Virus record (IMG/VR): IMGVR_UViG_3300020034_000024
Coordinates: 1 to 51,656 of that record
Length of the DNA: 51,656 bases
From: a virus
Direction: 5' to 3' (one strand)
Below, piece by piece: positions 14,664 through 24,568 of this stretch (position 1 is its first letter; each line of letters begins with the position of its first letter). Under the pieces are notes generated by a model. That model did no database searches, was not told where the DNA came from, and worked only from the letters and a program-made list of their open reading frames with translations. Position numbers and translations under genes: made by a program.

Positions 14664-17210
14664 ATGGACGATAAGCAGGTTAACATCAACATTAACTATA
14701 AGGTTAACACGGTTGAAGTAGAGAAGGCTCAACAGCTTGTTCAAAAGGCACAGGCAACTACAAACCAATTTCAACAGGCATCACAACAGGCCGGGAAGTC
14801 AACCGAGGCAGCGTTTAAAGCCGCTGGGGCTTCTATCGAAACTCTTAACGGTAAATTACTTTCGCTAAAGGATCGCATTACACAATCTTCAGATCCTAAA
14901 AAAGTAGCTCAATTATCTGAGCAATACAAAAAGCTAAAAACTCAGGTAGATGATTTAAATAAATCTGCTTTTCAAACCCCGAAAGCCATTGCTGAAACAG
15001 GCAAGGCAACTCAATCGCTAGCTGGGCAATTAGGAGGGCTTTACACGGCTGTTAAACTTGCTTTTACTGCAGGCATAATCAAGGAATTAGCGACAACAGC
15101 CATAGAAATGGCTAAACTTTCAGGTAATGTAGAGGGAGTTTCGAGAGCTTTTAACAGAACCTTTCCAGATGCCGAGTCACTTTTATTTAAGCTAACAAAA
15201 GCCACTCATGGTACGGTATCTGAATTTGATTTGATGCAAAAGGCACTCAAGGCCAAAAACTTAGGTGTTCCAGTTCAAGAATTTGCAAAACTATTAGAAT
15301 TCGCAACTACAAGAGCGCAACAAACCGGTGATAGTGTTGATTACTTGGTTAATAGTATAGTCGATGGATTGGGGCGTAAATCTATTCTAAAGCTTGATAA
15401 CCTGGGAGTATCAGCCACTAGAATAAAAGAAGCAATGGGGGGCATTAGCCTACAAGCCGCTAGTGTTGCACAGGTAACAGAGGCGTTTACAAAAGTAGCA
15501 GGGGAGGAGCTTCAAAAAATGGGTGGATACGCTGAAACTTCAGCAACCCAAGTTGATCAATTAACGGTATCATTTGCAACACTTAGACAAGAATTATCAC
15601 AAGCTATAGAAGCAAGTAGTTTTGTAACTTTTGTAAAGGGTTATGTCGACAGTTTTGTGTTATTATTAGAGGCAAGAAGAAATGGTAATACTGTTTCTGA
15701 ACAATCACAAGAAAATATAAGAAAAGAAATTGCGCAAATAAGCGCCACAGATTTTACTACACGAAATCTTACAAAATCAAAAGAAGAAAATAATAAAATA
15801 CTTGAAGATGAAATAAAAATATTAACTAAAGAGGTTGGCGCATGGAGTGCCTTCAAGAATATACAAGATAATGAAATAAAGAATCTAAAAGAAGAAAAGA
15901 AAGAGCTTAATGATAGGGTTAAGAATCATACTATAGGATCAAGACAAGCATCTGAAAGATTAGTTCAGATTTCAGAAGAGATTGTAATTAGTGAAAAATT
16001 ACGTGATGCCAATAAAGAAGATGCATTAATTCGCCAGGAGTTATTAAAAATTTACGCTGCCCAATTAGTGGCTAGCAAAAAACAAAAGGATGTTGAGGTA
16101 GAGCAATTAGGCATAATCGAACAACTTCAGGAAGACATTCAAAATTTAGGAGACAAGATTAAAAAAGCAAGTTCATTTGAAGATATACGAAGGCTTAATG
16201 ATGAACTGAAAGTACTTCAGGCTACGTTGACTGAAATACAAAATTCTACTAATCAATTTGATCCGTTAGCGTCTGTAACTTTTGATATTAAAAATAAACT
16301 TGCTAAAGGTAAAGTCAATTTAAAAGGCGATGATTTAATAAACACCGAAGAGTTAACAGCGGATACAGAAAGGTTATTTGGAGAAATTGGACAAAAGGCC
16401 GCTGATAGTTTCGTGTTAGGAACAAAAAATCAGTTAGATAAATCAACCGAATTACAACAAGCTTTTGAAGATGCTAAGGCCGATTTAATTAATGCAGGTA
16501 TAGACATTGCAGCTAACGCATTGGTTGATTTGGCTAACATGGAAGTAGATTCTTATTCACAAAGAATTAGATTATTGCAATCATTCTATGATGATCAAAT
16601 TACAGCGGCAGGGGACAACCAAAGAGCTAAAGAGGAAATTCAACAAAGGGAGAAAAAAGCTATTGATAAAGCAAGGCGAGAACAAGCTAAGAAAGAAAAG
16701 CAAGCGGCAATTTTTTCAATCATTATTAGTACCGCAGCGTCAATTGCTAAAACTGCTTCAGCACTCCCTTACCCTGCAAACATTCCAGGTATTATAATAG
16801 CAGCAGCAGAAGGAGCGGCACAGCTTGCGGTTGCTTCACAACAAAATCCTGGATTCAAGGAGGGTGTTTTGAATTTGAATGGAAAAGGAACTGGCACAAG
16901 TGATTCAATACAGGCCAGACTTTCAAAAGGTGAATCAGTAATGACCGCACAAGAATGGAAAACATCAAAGAATGTGCTGAAAGAAGTTCGTGCAAAAAGA
17001 TTAGATGATGATGTTTTAGCAAGTCTGAAATTAGGCAACGATGGTGTTAAGATTGTTGGCGGCATGGACGACAAACGAATGATTGCAAAGTTGGATGAGA
17101 TTAAAAACTCTTTCCCTGATGTTGAAGCACGCGGCCACCTGCTTTATACAACTAAGAGTAAATCCGATAATTATCGTAGATGGGTTCGTAAATCTTCAAT
17201 GAGCGACTAA
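14664..17210 (+). CDS. Tail tape measure protein
   Basis: 848 aa, the second longest gene here, right after the tail chaperone. It begins with long Q/A/K-rich coiled coil (KAQQLVQKAQATTNQFQQAS, about 19-38), has a segment related to tape-measure cores (SQLDQLTVSFATLRQELSQA-like, near 290), several more coiled coils at 385-560, and near 680-715 a hydrophobic stretch (AIFSIIISTAASIAKTASAL) that could insert in the membrane at DNA entry. By the usual rule of about 1.5 angstrom per residue the tail would be near 125 nm. Start CATGG is shared with the other leader copy. Its stop overlaps the next ATG (TAATG). Confidence 0.88.
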   Translation: MDDKQVNININYKVNTVEVEKAQQLVQKAQATTNQFQQASQQAGKSTEAAFKAAGASIETLNGKLLSLKDRITQSSDPKKVAQLSEQYKKLKTQVDDLNKSAFQTPKAIAETGKATQSLAGQLGGLYTAVKLAFTAGIIKELATTAIEMAKLSGNVEGVSRAFNRTFPDAESLLFKLTKATHGTVSEFDLMQKALKAKNLGVPVQEFAKLLEFATTRAQQTGDSVDYLVNSIVDGLGRKSILKLDNLGVSATRIKEAMGGISLQAASVAQVTEAFTKVAGEELQKMGGYAETSATQVDQLTVSFATLRQELSQAIEASSFVTFVKGYVDSFVLLLEARRNGNTVSEQSQENIRKEIAQISATDFTTRNLTKSKEENNKILEDEIKILTKEVGAWSAFKNIQDNEIKNLKEEKKELNDRVKNHTIGSRQASERLVQISEEIVISEKLRDANKEDALIRQELLKIYAAQLVASKKQKDVEVEQLGIIEQLQEDIQNLGDKIKKASSFEDIRRLNDELKVLQATLTEIQNSTNQFDPLASVTFDIKNKLAKGKVNLKGDDLINTEELTADTERLFGEIGQKAADSFVLGTKNQLDKSTELQQAFEDAKADLINAGIDIAANALVDLANMEVDSYSQRIRLLQSFYDDQITAAGDNQRAKEEIQQREKKAIDKARREQAKKEKQAAIFSIIISTAASIAKTASALPYPANIPGIIIAAAEGAAQLAVASQQNPGFKEGVLNLNGKGTGTSDSIQARLSKGESVMTAQEWKTSKNVLKEVRAKRLDDDVLASLKLGNDGVKIVGGMDDKRMIAKLDEIKNSFPDVEARGHLLYTTKSKSDNYRRWVRKSSMSD

Positions 17211-19630
17211 TGCTATTTAAATTTTATTTAGAACATGATGTTTTAGGGAGCTTACAAATAAATGAGCCTGATGGATGGCGCGACCTTAAATTAGCCCTCG
17301 AAAGAGATACTAATTTCAAATCATTAATAGAACATTTTGTTGGTTCGTTTATTTTCTATGGTGATAATGGAATTGTAAATGGTGGGATTGATAGGATTTT
17401 AGAAGTAGAGAGAGATTTCGGACCAGATGCCAAACTGATATTTCGTTCGGAAGTTTCATTTGATGGCTACACATTCGAAGATTTATTCGAAGGACTTTTA
17501 AATTTATTCGGCATCATTGGAATGCCAGATAATAAAATACAAGTCCCTGTTATTCCAAATGATGTATGGACAAAATTTATTAATCGCCTTGATACTCCTG
17601 TAGATATTCAGGATTTTAAATCTTTGGATGATGAAGATATTGATGTATTTGATAGTATCAATTTAAAATTAACCAGCCAAGTTTTAAGAACTAAATATCT
17701 AAATAAACAAGATGATGGAGAGTATGCCGAATTTGATGGTATAGGGTATTATCAGTTAACACCAAATAATCCGGAATTAGACGAAGTAGATAAAACTTTT
17801 AACCTTCCTTTTTTATTTAATACTGATCGACCTGCTTGGTGGTTAGAAGCAACATATGACGGTAATTATGCTTTTGATTTCAGAATCGAAGTAAGCGAAA
17901 TACTTTCTGTTTTAGGACAGACATTTGCTTTACGATTAGCTTCAGGAGGATTAAGTTCTCCCACAACTTTTGTATTTCAAAAGAATGATGATACACCAAT
18001 AGACTTTGCGAGGTTTGACCATACTGGATTAGATTATTATGATGGTACTGATGTTTATTCGTGTTGGGATACCCCTCCAAGTGCTGTTACCGGGCTTTTA
18101 GCAAGTTCATTAGGAAGTACTATATTTTCTTATTCAACTACGATAGATTTAAAAAAGCGAGATGTAATAAGAATTTATCTAAATAGAACTTCAGGAGTTG
18201 ATAATGTTCCGCTCTTATTATGGGGAACCAATGGAGCACCTTGTTTAGATGCATCTTTCTTACCAAAAAATAATCAAAGCGGACGCCCTTCTGGAATGGT
18301 AGAGTTCCCTACTTATTTTTCAGTAATAGCAGATACAATTTATCCAGAATCAAATGCTTTTTCATTCTTAGCTCATGATGCAGCCGGTCAAATACTTGAT
18401 CGTATTGTTAGTGAGAATGGTATTTTCTATTCAGAACATTTAGGGAGCGATAGAACGATTTACCGACAATATCCGGGTGATGGTTGCGGATGGAAATACG
18501 CTATTTCTAAAGGCTTGCAAATACGTCAATACTCATTAATTGAAAAACCTTTTTTCATGTCTTTCAATCAGTGGTGGAAAGGTATAAATCCGGTATTATG
18601 TTTAGGATTAGGGCAAGAAGAAATAGACGGTGTTCAAGTTATTCGAGTTGAGCAAATGGATCATTTTTACGATGCTTCAAGCGTATCGGTAAACATTAGC
18701 AACGTTCAACAGATCACCCGAAACTACGATCAGGATGTAATCTTCAAAACAGTCAAAGTCGGCTATTCAAAGTGGCAAAGCGAAGACATTTCAGGGATTG
18801 ACGATGCTCAAACTAAGCACACTTACGCAACACGCCTACAAAAGTCCGGAAATGACTTTATTATTGAAAGTGATTTTATAGCCGCGTCTTTAGCTATTGA
18901 AAGGACCAGAAGGGCAACAAAAATTAAATCGGCTGATGATAAATATGACAATGAGTCTTTTTTGATTGCAATAAATCCTATCCCAATAGACGTTTCGCCT
19001 GAAACCAGTCCGGATGTTAATGATTATGAGCCTGAATTAGATGAAAATTTTAGTTCTATAACCAATCTTTTAAACGCTGAAACTAGGTATAATTCACGAA
19101 TTACACCGGCCCGAAACTTAATGCGCTGGATTCGGTACGTGTCAGGATGCCTTCAATCCTACATAGATTCGAAATTCAAGTTCGTATCGGGCGAGGGTAA
19201 TTACGATATGACTTCCGACATGATCAATACATCGGATGGTTGTGACGAAATCAAATCAGACATATCAGAAAAGCAGGACTTACCGGTTTATGACGATCCT
19301 TTGCATCTTTCTTTTAGCTATGAGATAGTTGTTCCGCTTGAGTGGGAAGATTACCTATTAATAAGAAACAACCGTAAAAAGGCCATAGGAATAAGCCAAA
19401 CTACCACCGGACATGTGAAGTTCTTTATTGACACTTTAGAGTATGAGTTAGTAAAAGGAATTGCCACAATTAAAGCTTGGCCAGTTGAATACTTCGAGAT
19501 TCAGGTTATAGAAACTACTTCAAACTCGAATGTTTGCTACGCTGTTCCAGGGGATTGTGACGATGCTTATTTAACAGAAGATGGATTTGAAATGATCACA
19601 GAATCAGGAGATTGTTTAATTTTGAACTAA
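17210..19630 (+). CDS. Large tail protein (distal tail / baseplate candidate, 806 aa)
   Basis: Follows the tape measure, where distal tail and tail-tip proteins lie. The N-terminus MLFKFYLEHDVLGSLQINEP continues with EPDGWRDLKLALERD, a pattern I associate with Bacteroidota phage tail proteins. The body is beta-rich with many aromatic residues and no enzyme motif I can name. The C-terminal tail is acidic (DGFEMITESGDCLILN). Very short TAATG overlaps on both sides tie it to the tape measure and the lipoprotein gene. Confidence 0.7.
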   Translation: MLFKFYLEHDVLGSLQINEPDGWRDLKLALERDTNFKSLIEHFVGSFIFYGDNGIVNGGIDRILEVERDFGPDAKLIFRSEVSFDGYTFEDLFEGLLNLFGIIGMPDNKIQVPVIPNDVWTKFINRLDTPVDIQDFKSLDDEDIDVFDSINLKLTSQVLRTKYLNKQDDGEYAEFDGIGYYQLTPNNPELDEVDKTFNLPFLFNTDRPAWWLEATYDGNYAFDFRIEVSEILSVLGQTFALRLASGGLSSPTTFVFQKNDDTPIDFARFDHTGLDYYDGTDVYSCWDTPPSAVTGLLASSLGSTIFSYSTTIDLKKRDVIRIYLNRTSGVDNVPLLLWGTNGAPCLDASFLPKNNQSGRPSGMVEFPTYFSVIADTIYPESNAFSFLAHDAAGQILDRIVSENGIFYSEHLGSDRTIYRQYPGDGCGWKYAISKGLQIRQYSLIEKPFFMSFNQWWKGINPVLCLGLGQEEIDGVQVIRVEQMDHFYDASSVSVNISNVQQITRNYDQDVIFKTVKVGYSKWQSEDISGIDDAQTKHTYATRLQKSGNDFIIESDFIAASLAIERTRRATKIKSADDKYDNESFLIAINPIPIDVSPETSPDVNDYEPELDENFSSITNLLNAETRYNSRITPARNLMRWIRYVSGCLQSYIDSKFKFVSGEGNYDMTSDMINTSDGCDEIKSDISEKQDLPVYDDPLHLSFSYEIVVPLEWEDYLLIRNNRKKAIGISQTTTGHVKFFIDTLEYELVKGIATIKAWPVEYFEIQVIETTSNSNVCYAVPGDCDDAYLTEDGFEMITESGDCLILN

Positions 19631-20994
19631 TGAAATATATTTTACTTATATTCGCCCTATTGATCGCTTGTCGCGATGAGGATAATCAATTACCGTGTAA
19701 ATCGGTGGCGAGACAATTTTCTGACGCAAATCCTGTACAATTTTGGTCTGTTGACTGCTTAACCTACAACGAAAATGAGGTTTGCGGGATTCATCCTAAA
19801 TGTTGGTGCCATCCGTGGGAGTGTGACGATGAAATACCGGTTCAGTTTACTTCTACTGACGATGACGACTACCTACTAAATATTTACAATGAATCAGATT
19901 CTCTGATTGATTCTTTAGAATTTAGCAATGAAATTGTAAGGTCGGGATCACAGTTTTTGAACTTCTCAAATACTAATTTCTTAACAGGGATTCAATATTG
20001 GAACAACTTTCCAGGCAGCAATAGGGCTTCAGCTCAAACTTTTGCGTGGGAAGATTTACCAGTAGGAACTGATAATGCAATATGTGATGCAACTGGTTCT
20101 GGATATGAAAACTCCCAGTATTTTGCTTCCGAAAATATTATAGATGGTTTAGGATTCTGGCCTATTGGTGATTACGTTATACAAGTTAAGGGATGGAATC
20201 AGTCTATTGGCACTCCCGATGCTGTTGGTATTGGGTTATGGGGGATGAATAATTCAACATCACAAACTACTTTAAGCGCCACAGGAACCGCTACATTACC
20301 AATCGGAGGGGCGTTAACGACTCGTATTCTATCATTCACACTTACTCAAGAATACAAATATATCGCTCTCTCTTTAACTAGATTGGGTGGGGGTGGGGCA
20401 TTCGATATACTTTGTCATTTGACAGAAATCAATATGTTATCAGCTCCAGGTGTTTTTGTTTCTAATGTACACAATGCATCGATTACACCATCTTTAGGAT
20501 CACCAAGTATTTGCAATGAGAAAATAAGGTTAGAAATTTACAACTCAACTGATAGTGCGATTGAATACAAGTCTGATTGCTTAGATATTAGAGATTCGCA
20601 CGACTGCACAACATTAATTGAATATTCGAATAATAGAAACTTCGCAGGGTTGATTTATCAAAACGTTAGCCCTGAACAAACATTTAATATTCGGGTTCCT
20701 GCTATTTTCTTTCATGAACAATTCCCGGAAGAAGATGAAGCTATGGAATTAACAACTGGTATTCAAAAAACAAGCGGTACACTAAAGGTTCAAAGATTAT
20801 TTGATACCGACTACATGCCGTATTATATGCACAAGAAATTGCAGTTAATTTTTAAACATCAATTTATTACCATTGATGGGTTAAGTTGGTTGAAGGAAGA
20901 AAAGTACGAGATTCAACAAGGTGAAAGACGCTGGCCGTTAAAAAAAGCGAAATGCTTTTTAACTCAGGATTATATCCAGCGAGCAGTATTATAG
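19630..20994 (+). CDS. Predicted lipoprotein, tail-associated (454 aa)
   Basis: I chose ATG 19630 (overlapping the previous TAA); it gives MKYILLIFALLIACRDEDNQ, a short positive n-region, hydrophobic core and lipobox LIAC with Cys14. The mature part is Cys-rich near its start (CKSVAR, DCLTYNENEVCGIHPKCWCH) and then beta-rich. It lies between tail genes, so it may be a tip or receptor-binding protein, or an exported host-surface lipoprotein that blocks superinfection. The signal is seen; the role is inference. Confidence 0.65.
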   Translation: MKYILLIFALLIACRDEDNQLPCKSVARQFSDANPVQFWSVDCLTYNENEVCGIHPKCWCHPWECDDEIPVQFTSTDDDDYLLNIYNESDSLIDSLEFSNEIVRSGSQFLNFSNTNFLTGIQYWNNFPGSNRASAQTFAWEDLPVGTDNAICDATGSGYENSQYFASENIIDGLGFWPIGDYVIQVKGWNQSIGTPDAVGIGLWGMNNSTSQTTLSATGTATLPIGGALTTRILSFTLTQEYKYIALSLTRLGGGGAFDILCHLTEINMLSAPGVFVSNVHNASITPSLGSPSICNEKIRLEIYNSTDSAIEYKSDCLDIRDSHDCTTLIEYSNNRNFAGLIYQNVSPEQTFNIRVPAIFFHEQFPEEDEAMELTTGIQKTSGTLKVQRLFDTDYMPYYMHKKLQLIFKHQFITIDGLSWLKEEKYEIQQGERRWPLKKAKCFLTQDYIQRAVL

Positions 20995-21014
20995 GCTTTT
21001 GTAAACTTTAAATA

Positions 21015-21057
21015 TTTGGCCGAAAGGCGTGGATAAAATTCGAATTATTATGAAAAC
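21015..21057 (+). promoter_or_regulatory. Conserved GNRA-hairpin leader, copy 2 (before tail tube)
   Basis: TTTGGCCGAAAGGCGTGG, starting 43 nt before ATG 21058. The stem GCC/GGC closes a GAAA tetraloop; copy 1 at 14621 has GTGA, so the change keeps the GNRA class. This copy is intergenic, so it is not kept by protein coding. AAATATTTGG overlaps its start and resembles a weak -7 box. Confidence 0.6.
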
Positions 21058-21627
21058 ATGGCCGATCTTTTTTGTAGTGAAAATACACCCGATTACGTTC
21101 AGCAAGAATGCGGAGCAGAGTTAGGCGGTATTACATTTGTTGCTTTACTTGATCAATCGATCGTTATCGATGAAGACAATGTAACAGCAACTTTAGAAAG
21201 TGCATCTTTCTGGACAACGAACATAAACACATCTCCTTCAAACAGATTTGTAATCCTGAATACCCGTGGTTCAAAAGCGGCAGGTACTCCTACTGAAGAG
21301 GAAGGTTATGGTTTTGTTCCAACAGAAAGAACAGGTGACGATAAAGAACTCGTTTTCGAGGCTTTAGGCGTAATGGACAATAGAGATTTTTGGGCAAGTG
21401 TGAACCAAAAACGTAACTGGCAACTAGTTTATGGAACAGCCGGAAAAGATGAGAATGGTAACTACAATGCTTTCTACGCAAAAGACGTTAGCGTTTACGC
21501 TGATGACACTATTGAGCAAAGTATTAAATCACGTATTCGTTATGCTGTTTCAGCAAAATGGAGTACTGCGATGGTGCCTTCTTTGCCTTTCCATTTTCCT
21601 AAGTCAGTTATCACCTCTTTATCGTAA
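21058..21627 (+). CDS. Putative major tail tube protein (189 aa)
   Basis: Beta-rich with no enzyme motif: TATLESASFWTTNINTSPSN, then NTRGSKAAGTPTEEEGYGF and a C-terminal RYAVSAKWSTAMVPSLPFHF. Size fits tail tube proteins. It stands alone between its own leader (21015) and a strong terminator (21624-21654), as expected for a highly expressed structural gene. ATG 21058 was chosen because an ATG at 21050 is in another frame and soon stops. Major tail protein is an inference from size, isolation and neighbours; another structural role is possible. Confidence 0.6.
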   Translation: MADLFCSENTPDYVQQECGAELGGITFVALLDQSIVIDEDNVTATLESASFWTTNINTSPSNRFVILNTRGSKAAGTPTEEEGYGFVPTERTGDDKELVFEALGVMDNRDFWASVNQKRNWQLVYGTAGKDENGNYNAFYAKDVSVYADDTIEQSIKSRIRYAVSAKWSTAMVPSLPFHFPKSVITSLS

Positions 21628-21654
21628 GGGGGTTAATTTCCCCTTACTTTTTTT
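21624..21654 (+). terminator. Intrinsic terminator after tail tube gene
   Basis: GTAAGGGG (21624-21631) pairs perfectly with CCCCTTAC (21640-21647) over an 8-nt loop and is followed by seven T. It overlaps the stop codon of the tail tube gene and ends 5 nt before the portal ATG. Confidence 0.9.
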
Positions 21655-21659
21655 AAATT

Positions 21660-23465
21660 ATGATATACGGAGATCAGGAATTTGCCGAACGTTTAAAAGC
21701 CATCATAAAAGATGGTTACAGGCATCCACTATACGAAGATACGGTACAGCATTCAAAAGAAATGTGTGTGCATATCTATGGTGAGAAGCCTATGTATTTA
21801 CTCGAACGTGCAAGACCCCGTGAGGATGGAGATGTAACAGCCTACCGTATAGAAAATTATGAACCTTCCACCAAAGCGGGTGCTGATAAAGCTTTGGATA
21901 TTGTAGGGAAGATTTTTAATCCTTCGTTGTATTCCATAAATTTCAAAGAGCAAAACGAAGATTCTAAATTACTTCAAGATTACACCCTTGAGTATTACCC
22001 GAATTACAATTCATTAACTTCTTACGATAAAGAAGTTTTACTTCGAAAGATGATTGCTGATCCGAATGCAGTTTTAGCAATCAAGCCTCAAGAGTTTCCG
22101 GAAAATGATGTAGAAAGGCTAAAGCCAGTTTCGGTTATTTATGGATCTTGTAATGTCTGGGATTATGAAAAGAATTACTTTTTGATTTACGACTACAAAG
22201 AGATCGTGAATAATATTGAGTATCATTACTTCTACTACTACGACAAAACTCATTACATCGAGTTTAACGTGTACTTTGTTGCTTCAGATCAAAGTATAGT
22301 CACTAATGTAATTGATGAGTATAAGCATGGTTTTAATGAACTGCCAGCATGGTTTCTTCGTGGAAAGTCTAAGGCTTTGGATAACGGTTCAATAGTTTAT
22401 GAATCCTTCTTTTCAAGTGCCTTGCCTGATTGGAATCAGGCTGTTATTCATAATTCTGACCTATTGGGCGCGTACATTACTCACATGCACCCTCAAAAAT
22501 ATGAGTTAGCTGAAGAATGTAATTTCAAATTTAAGTTTGAAGGAGTTGACTACCCATGCAGGGGAGGTATTGTAAAGTACGGACCAAAGAATGAACAAGG
22601 TAAAACAATGGATTGCCCGCATTGTTTAGGCACTGGTTATCATTCAGTTAAATCACCTTACGGTACATATCAATTCAGCCGGTCGAAGCTGGAAGAGGGC
22701 ACACCATCAGGTATTATGCCAGTTGGTTATATTAATATCCCTGTGGAGGCTACAAAGATGTTAGAAGAGCGTTGCAGCATGCTAATGAAGCGCGGTATGT
22801 GGGCTATTAACATGGATGTTGAGGACTCAATAGGTGAAAATCAATCTGGAGTGGCAAAGGTTATTGATCGAAGCGCTCAAATGGATACTTTGGCTGGAAT
22901 TTCAACGGTTATGTATGACATCCATTTAACTAATCAATTCTACTTTACGAACAAGTATATGTTCTCTATTGCGGCATCAAGTGCCAATAAAAAAGAGGAT
23001 AAAAACCTACCTGAAATAAACAAACCTACCCAATTCGATATTCTCACTACTTCCGAATTGATTAATAATTTCGCGGTAGCTTCAAAGTCAGGTGTAGACA
23101 AAAACTACCTTCGTTTGAAGTCTATAGAGATCGCAAACAGGGATTTAAGCACCTCACCGGATGTAAGAAACTACTTGGTAACGATGCTCAATATAGATCC
23201 TCTTTATGGATTTACTCAGGATGAAATGAGTTTAGGCGCTACAAGCGGAGTGATTAAAAAATCAGATTGGAGTATTCACGAAAACTTAAAACCTTTCATG
23301 GATCGTGCTATTGAAGAAAAGCCTGATTTCTTGGAGCTTGAAAAATCTGAACAATTGGTAATTCTGAATAAGTACGCTGAAGAACTTATCAAAAGCGAAA
23401 AGCCAAAAGTTGACGCGAATATGATTAGCTTTGATCAACAGCAACAACTTAAAAATGTATCGTGA
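21660..23465 (+). CDS. Portal protein
   Basis: 601 aa, upstream of the MuF-like, scaffold and capsid genes, which is the portal position. It opens MIYGDQEFAERLKAIIKDGY with an alpha/beta body, and ends in helices (EELIKSEKPKVDANMISFDQ). A feature near residues 316-323 is CPHCLGTG, a C-x2-C-x-G-x-G zinc-ribbon-like motif seen in DnaJ, here preceded by a CRGG. I believe related Bacteroidota portals carry it too. It forms the 12-mer through which DNA passes. Starts straight after a terminator, so it needs its own promoter or read-through. Confidence 0.78.
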   Translation: MIYGDQEFAERLKAIIKDGYRHPLYEDTVQHSKEMCVHIYGEKPMYLLERARPREDGDVTAYRIENYEPSTKAGADKALDIVGKIFNPSLYSINFKEQNEDSKLLQDYTLEYYPNYNSLTSYDKEVLLRKMIADPNAVLAIKPQEFPENDVERLKPVSVIYGSCNVWDYEKNYFLIYDYKEIVNNIEYHYFYYYDKTHYIEFNVYFVASDQSIVTNVIDEYKHGFNELPAWFLRGKSKALDNGSIVYESFFSSALPDWNQAVIHNSDLLGAYITHMHPQKYELAEECNFKFKFEGVDYPCRGGIVKYGPKNEQGKTMDCPHCLGTGYHSVKSPYGTYQFSRSKLEEGTPSGIMPVGYINIPVEATKMLEERCSMLMKRGMWAINMDVEDSIGENQSGVAKVIDRSAQMDTLAGISTVMYDIHLTNQFYFTNKYMFSIAASSANKKEDKNLPEINKPTQFDILTTSELINNFAVASKSGVDKNYLRLKSIEIANRDLSTSPDVRNYLVTMLNIDPLYGFTQDEMSLGATSGVIKKSDWSIHENLKPFMDRAIEEKPDFLELEKSEQLVILNKYAEELIKSEKPKVDANMISFDQQQQLKNVS

Positions 23466-24334
23466 GTGCCTCCGAATTAGCGGAAAGTATTGAAGGTTTA
23501 GTTATCGCAGGAAACGAAGCGTATGGATTAGCTTTGATTAAAGTCCAAAACAAGCTTTATAACGACCTTGTTACTATCCTGAAATTCGTTGAAACCAATG
23601 ATGAAGGGTACATTCTGCAAAACGCTGGCAACCGGCAAATACTTCGAGCGGCACAAGGTCAATTCGATAAAACAATCCAAGGTTCAATCTATCAAAGTGC
23701 TTTAGAACAACATCTTCAAGCTATACCGGCAATTGATTCGCTTAACGTTACATACTTCGAAAGTATTTCCAGTGCATTTAAACCTAACCGGGTATTCATC
23801 CAGCAACTACAAGCGCAGACTATTGAAACTGTTAATTCGTTGGTTCTGCAGGATGGGTTAGCGGCTCAGGTTAAACTTCCGTTGAATCAAATCCTTTCGC
23901 AGAACATCAATACAGGTGGTTCATTTTCCGGAATGCTCCAGCAAGTTCAAACATTCGTCAAGGGTGACAGTACTTTGGATGGAAGGCTTTTAAGTTACTC
24001 GAGAGGGATTGTAAAGGATTCACTTTTCCAATATGCCAGAGCTTACCAAAATTCGGTTACGGCTGATTTGAAATTGGAATGGTTCGGATACGTTGGCGGG
24101 CTAATCGATACAAGTAGACCATTTTGCATTGAAAGAAATGGACATTACTATATTCAAAAAGAGATTGAATCGTGGGCCAGTTTAGAATGGAAAGGTAAGA
24201 ATCCGTTAACTACAGAAAGTTCTATTTTCGTGCTTGTAGGTGGATTTTCGTGCCTGCACCAGTTAATTCCAGTGTCAGAGTTGATTGTGCCAAGTGAGGA
24301 AAAAGAAAGAGCAAAAGAATTAGGCTTCCTTTAG
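23462..24334 (+). CDS. Phage head morphogenesis (MuF-like) minor capsid protein
   Basis: GTG at 23462 overlaps the portal stop (GTGA). Near the C-terminus, GLIDTSRPFCIERNGHYY followed by a W-rich helix and GGFSCLHQLIPVSEL (about 218-273) is the MuF motif set (D-T-R-P-F-C...G-x-x-C-x-H). 290 aa. MuF-type proteins sit near the portal and are packed with the head. It ends 15 bases into the converging minus-strand NUMOD4 gene. Confidence 0.75.
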   Translation: MSASELAESIEGLVIAGNEAYGLALIKVQNKLYNDLVTILKFVETNDEGYILQNAGNRQILRAAQGQFDKTIQGSIYQSALEQHLQAIPAIDSLNVTYFESISSAFKPNRVFIQQLQAQTIETVNSLVLQDGLAAQVKLPLNQILSQNINTGGSFSGMLQQVQTFVKGDSTLDGRLLSYSRGIVKDSLFQYARAYQNSVTADLKLEWFGYVGGLIDTSRPFCIERNGHYYIQKEIESWASLEWKGKNPLTTESSIFVLVGGFSCLHQLIPVSELIVPSEEKERAKELGFL

Positions 24335-24568
24335 CCAGCCCTCACCAACTAATACATGCAATCTTAATGTGGTCCTATCTTTAGCATTGTATCCGAACAA
24401 CTTAGCGAAATATCCAGAAGAGTCTACAGTTCCAATAGAGATATATCCATCAGGAAATTTCTTTCTCATCTTGATAGTAAACGCCTTAACTCGACCATGA
24501 TTAGAAATATGGTATCGATCCTCGAAACCTTTAATTGGCTTCCAAATCTCTTCATCAGTGGTAATCAT
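24320..24568 (-). CDS. NUMOD4-domain protein, probable homing endonuclease remnant
   Basis: EEIWKPIKGFEDRYHISNHG (residues 6-25) is a clear NUMOD4 DNA-binding module, followed by GRVKAFTIK and LRLHVLVGEGWLKEA. The last part, HVLVGEGWL, looks like the first step of an HNH_3 core (compare HRLVAEAF in the gene at 6953), but the nuclease is missing. 82 aa on the minus strand within a plus-strand head operon. Its end overlaps the MuF stop. Probably a truncated homing endonuclease; a DNA-binding remnant with a regulatory role is possible. Confidence 0.7.
   Translation of the reverse strand: MITTDEEIWKPIKGFEDRYHISNHGRVKAFTIKMRKKFPDGYISIGTVDSSGYFAKLFGYNAKDRTTLRLHVLVGEGWLKEA

Noticed and set aside
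16769-17074. 101-aa minus-strand frame
   Set aside because: Lies wholly inside the tape-measure gene.
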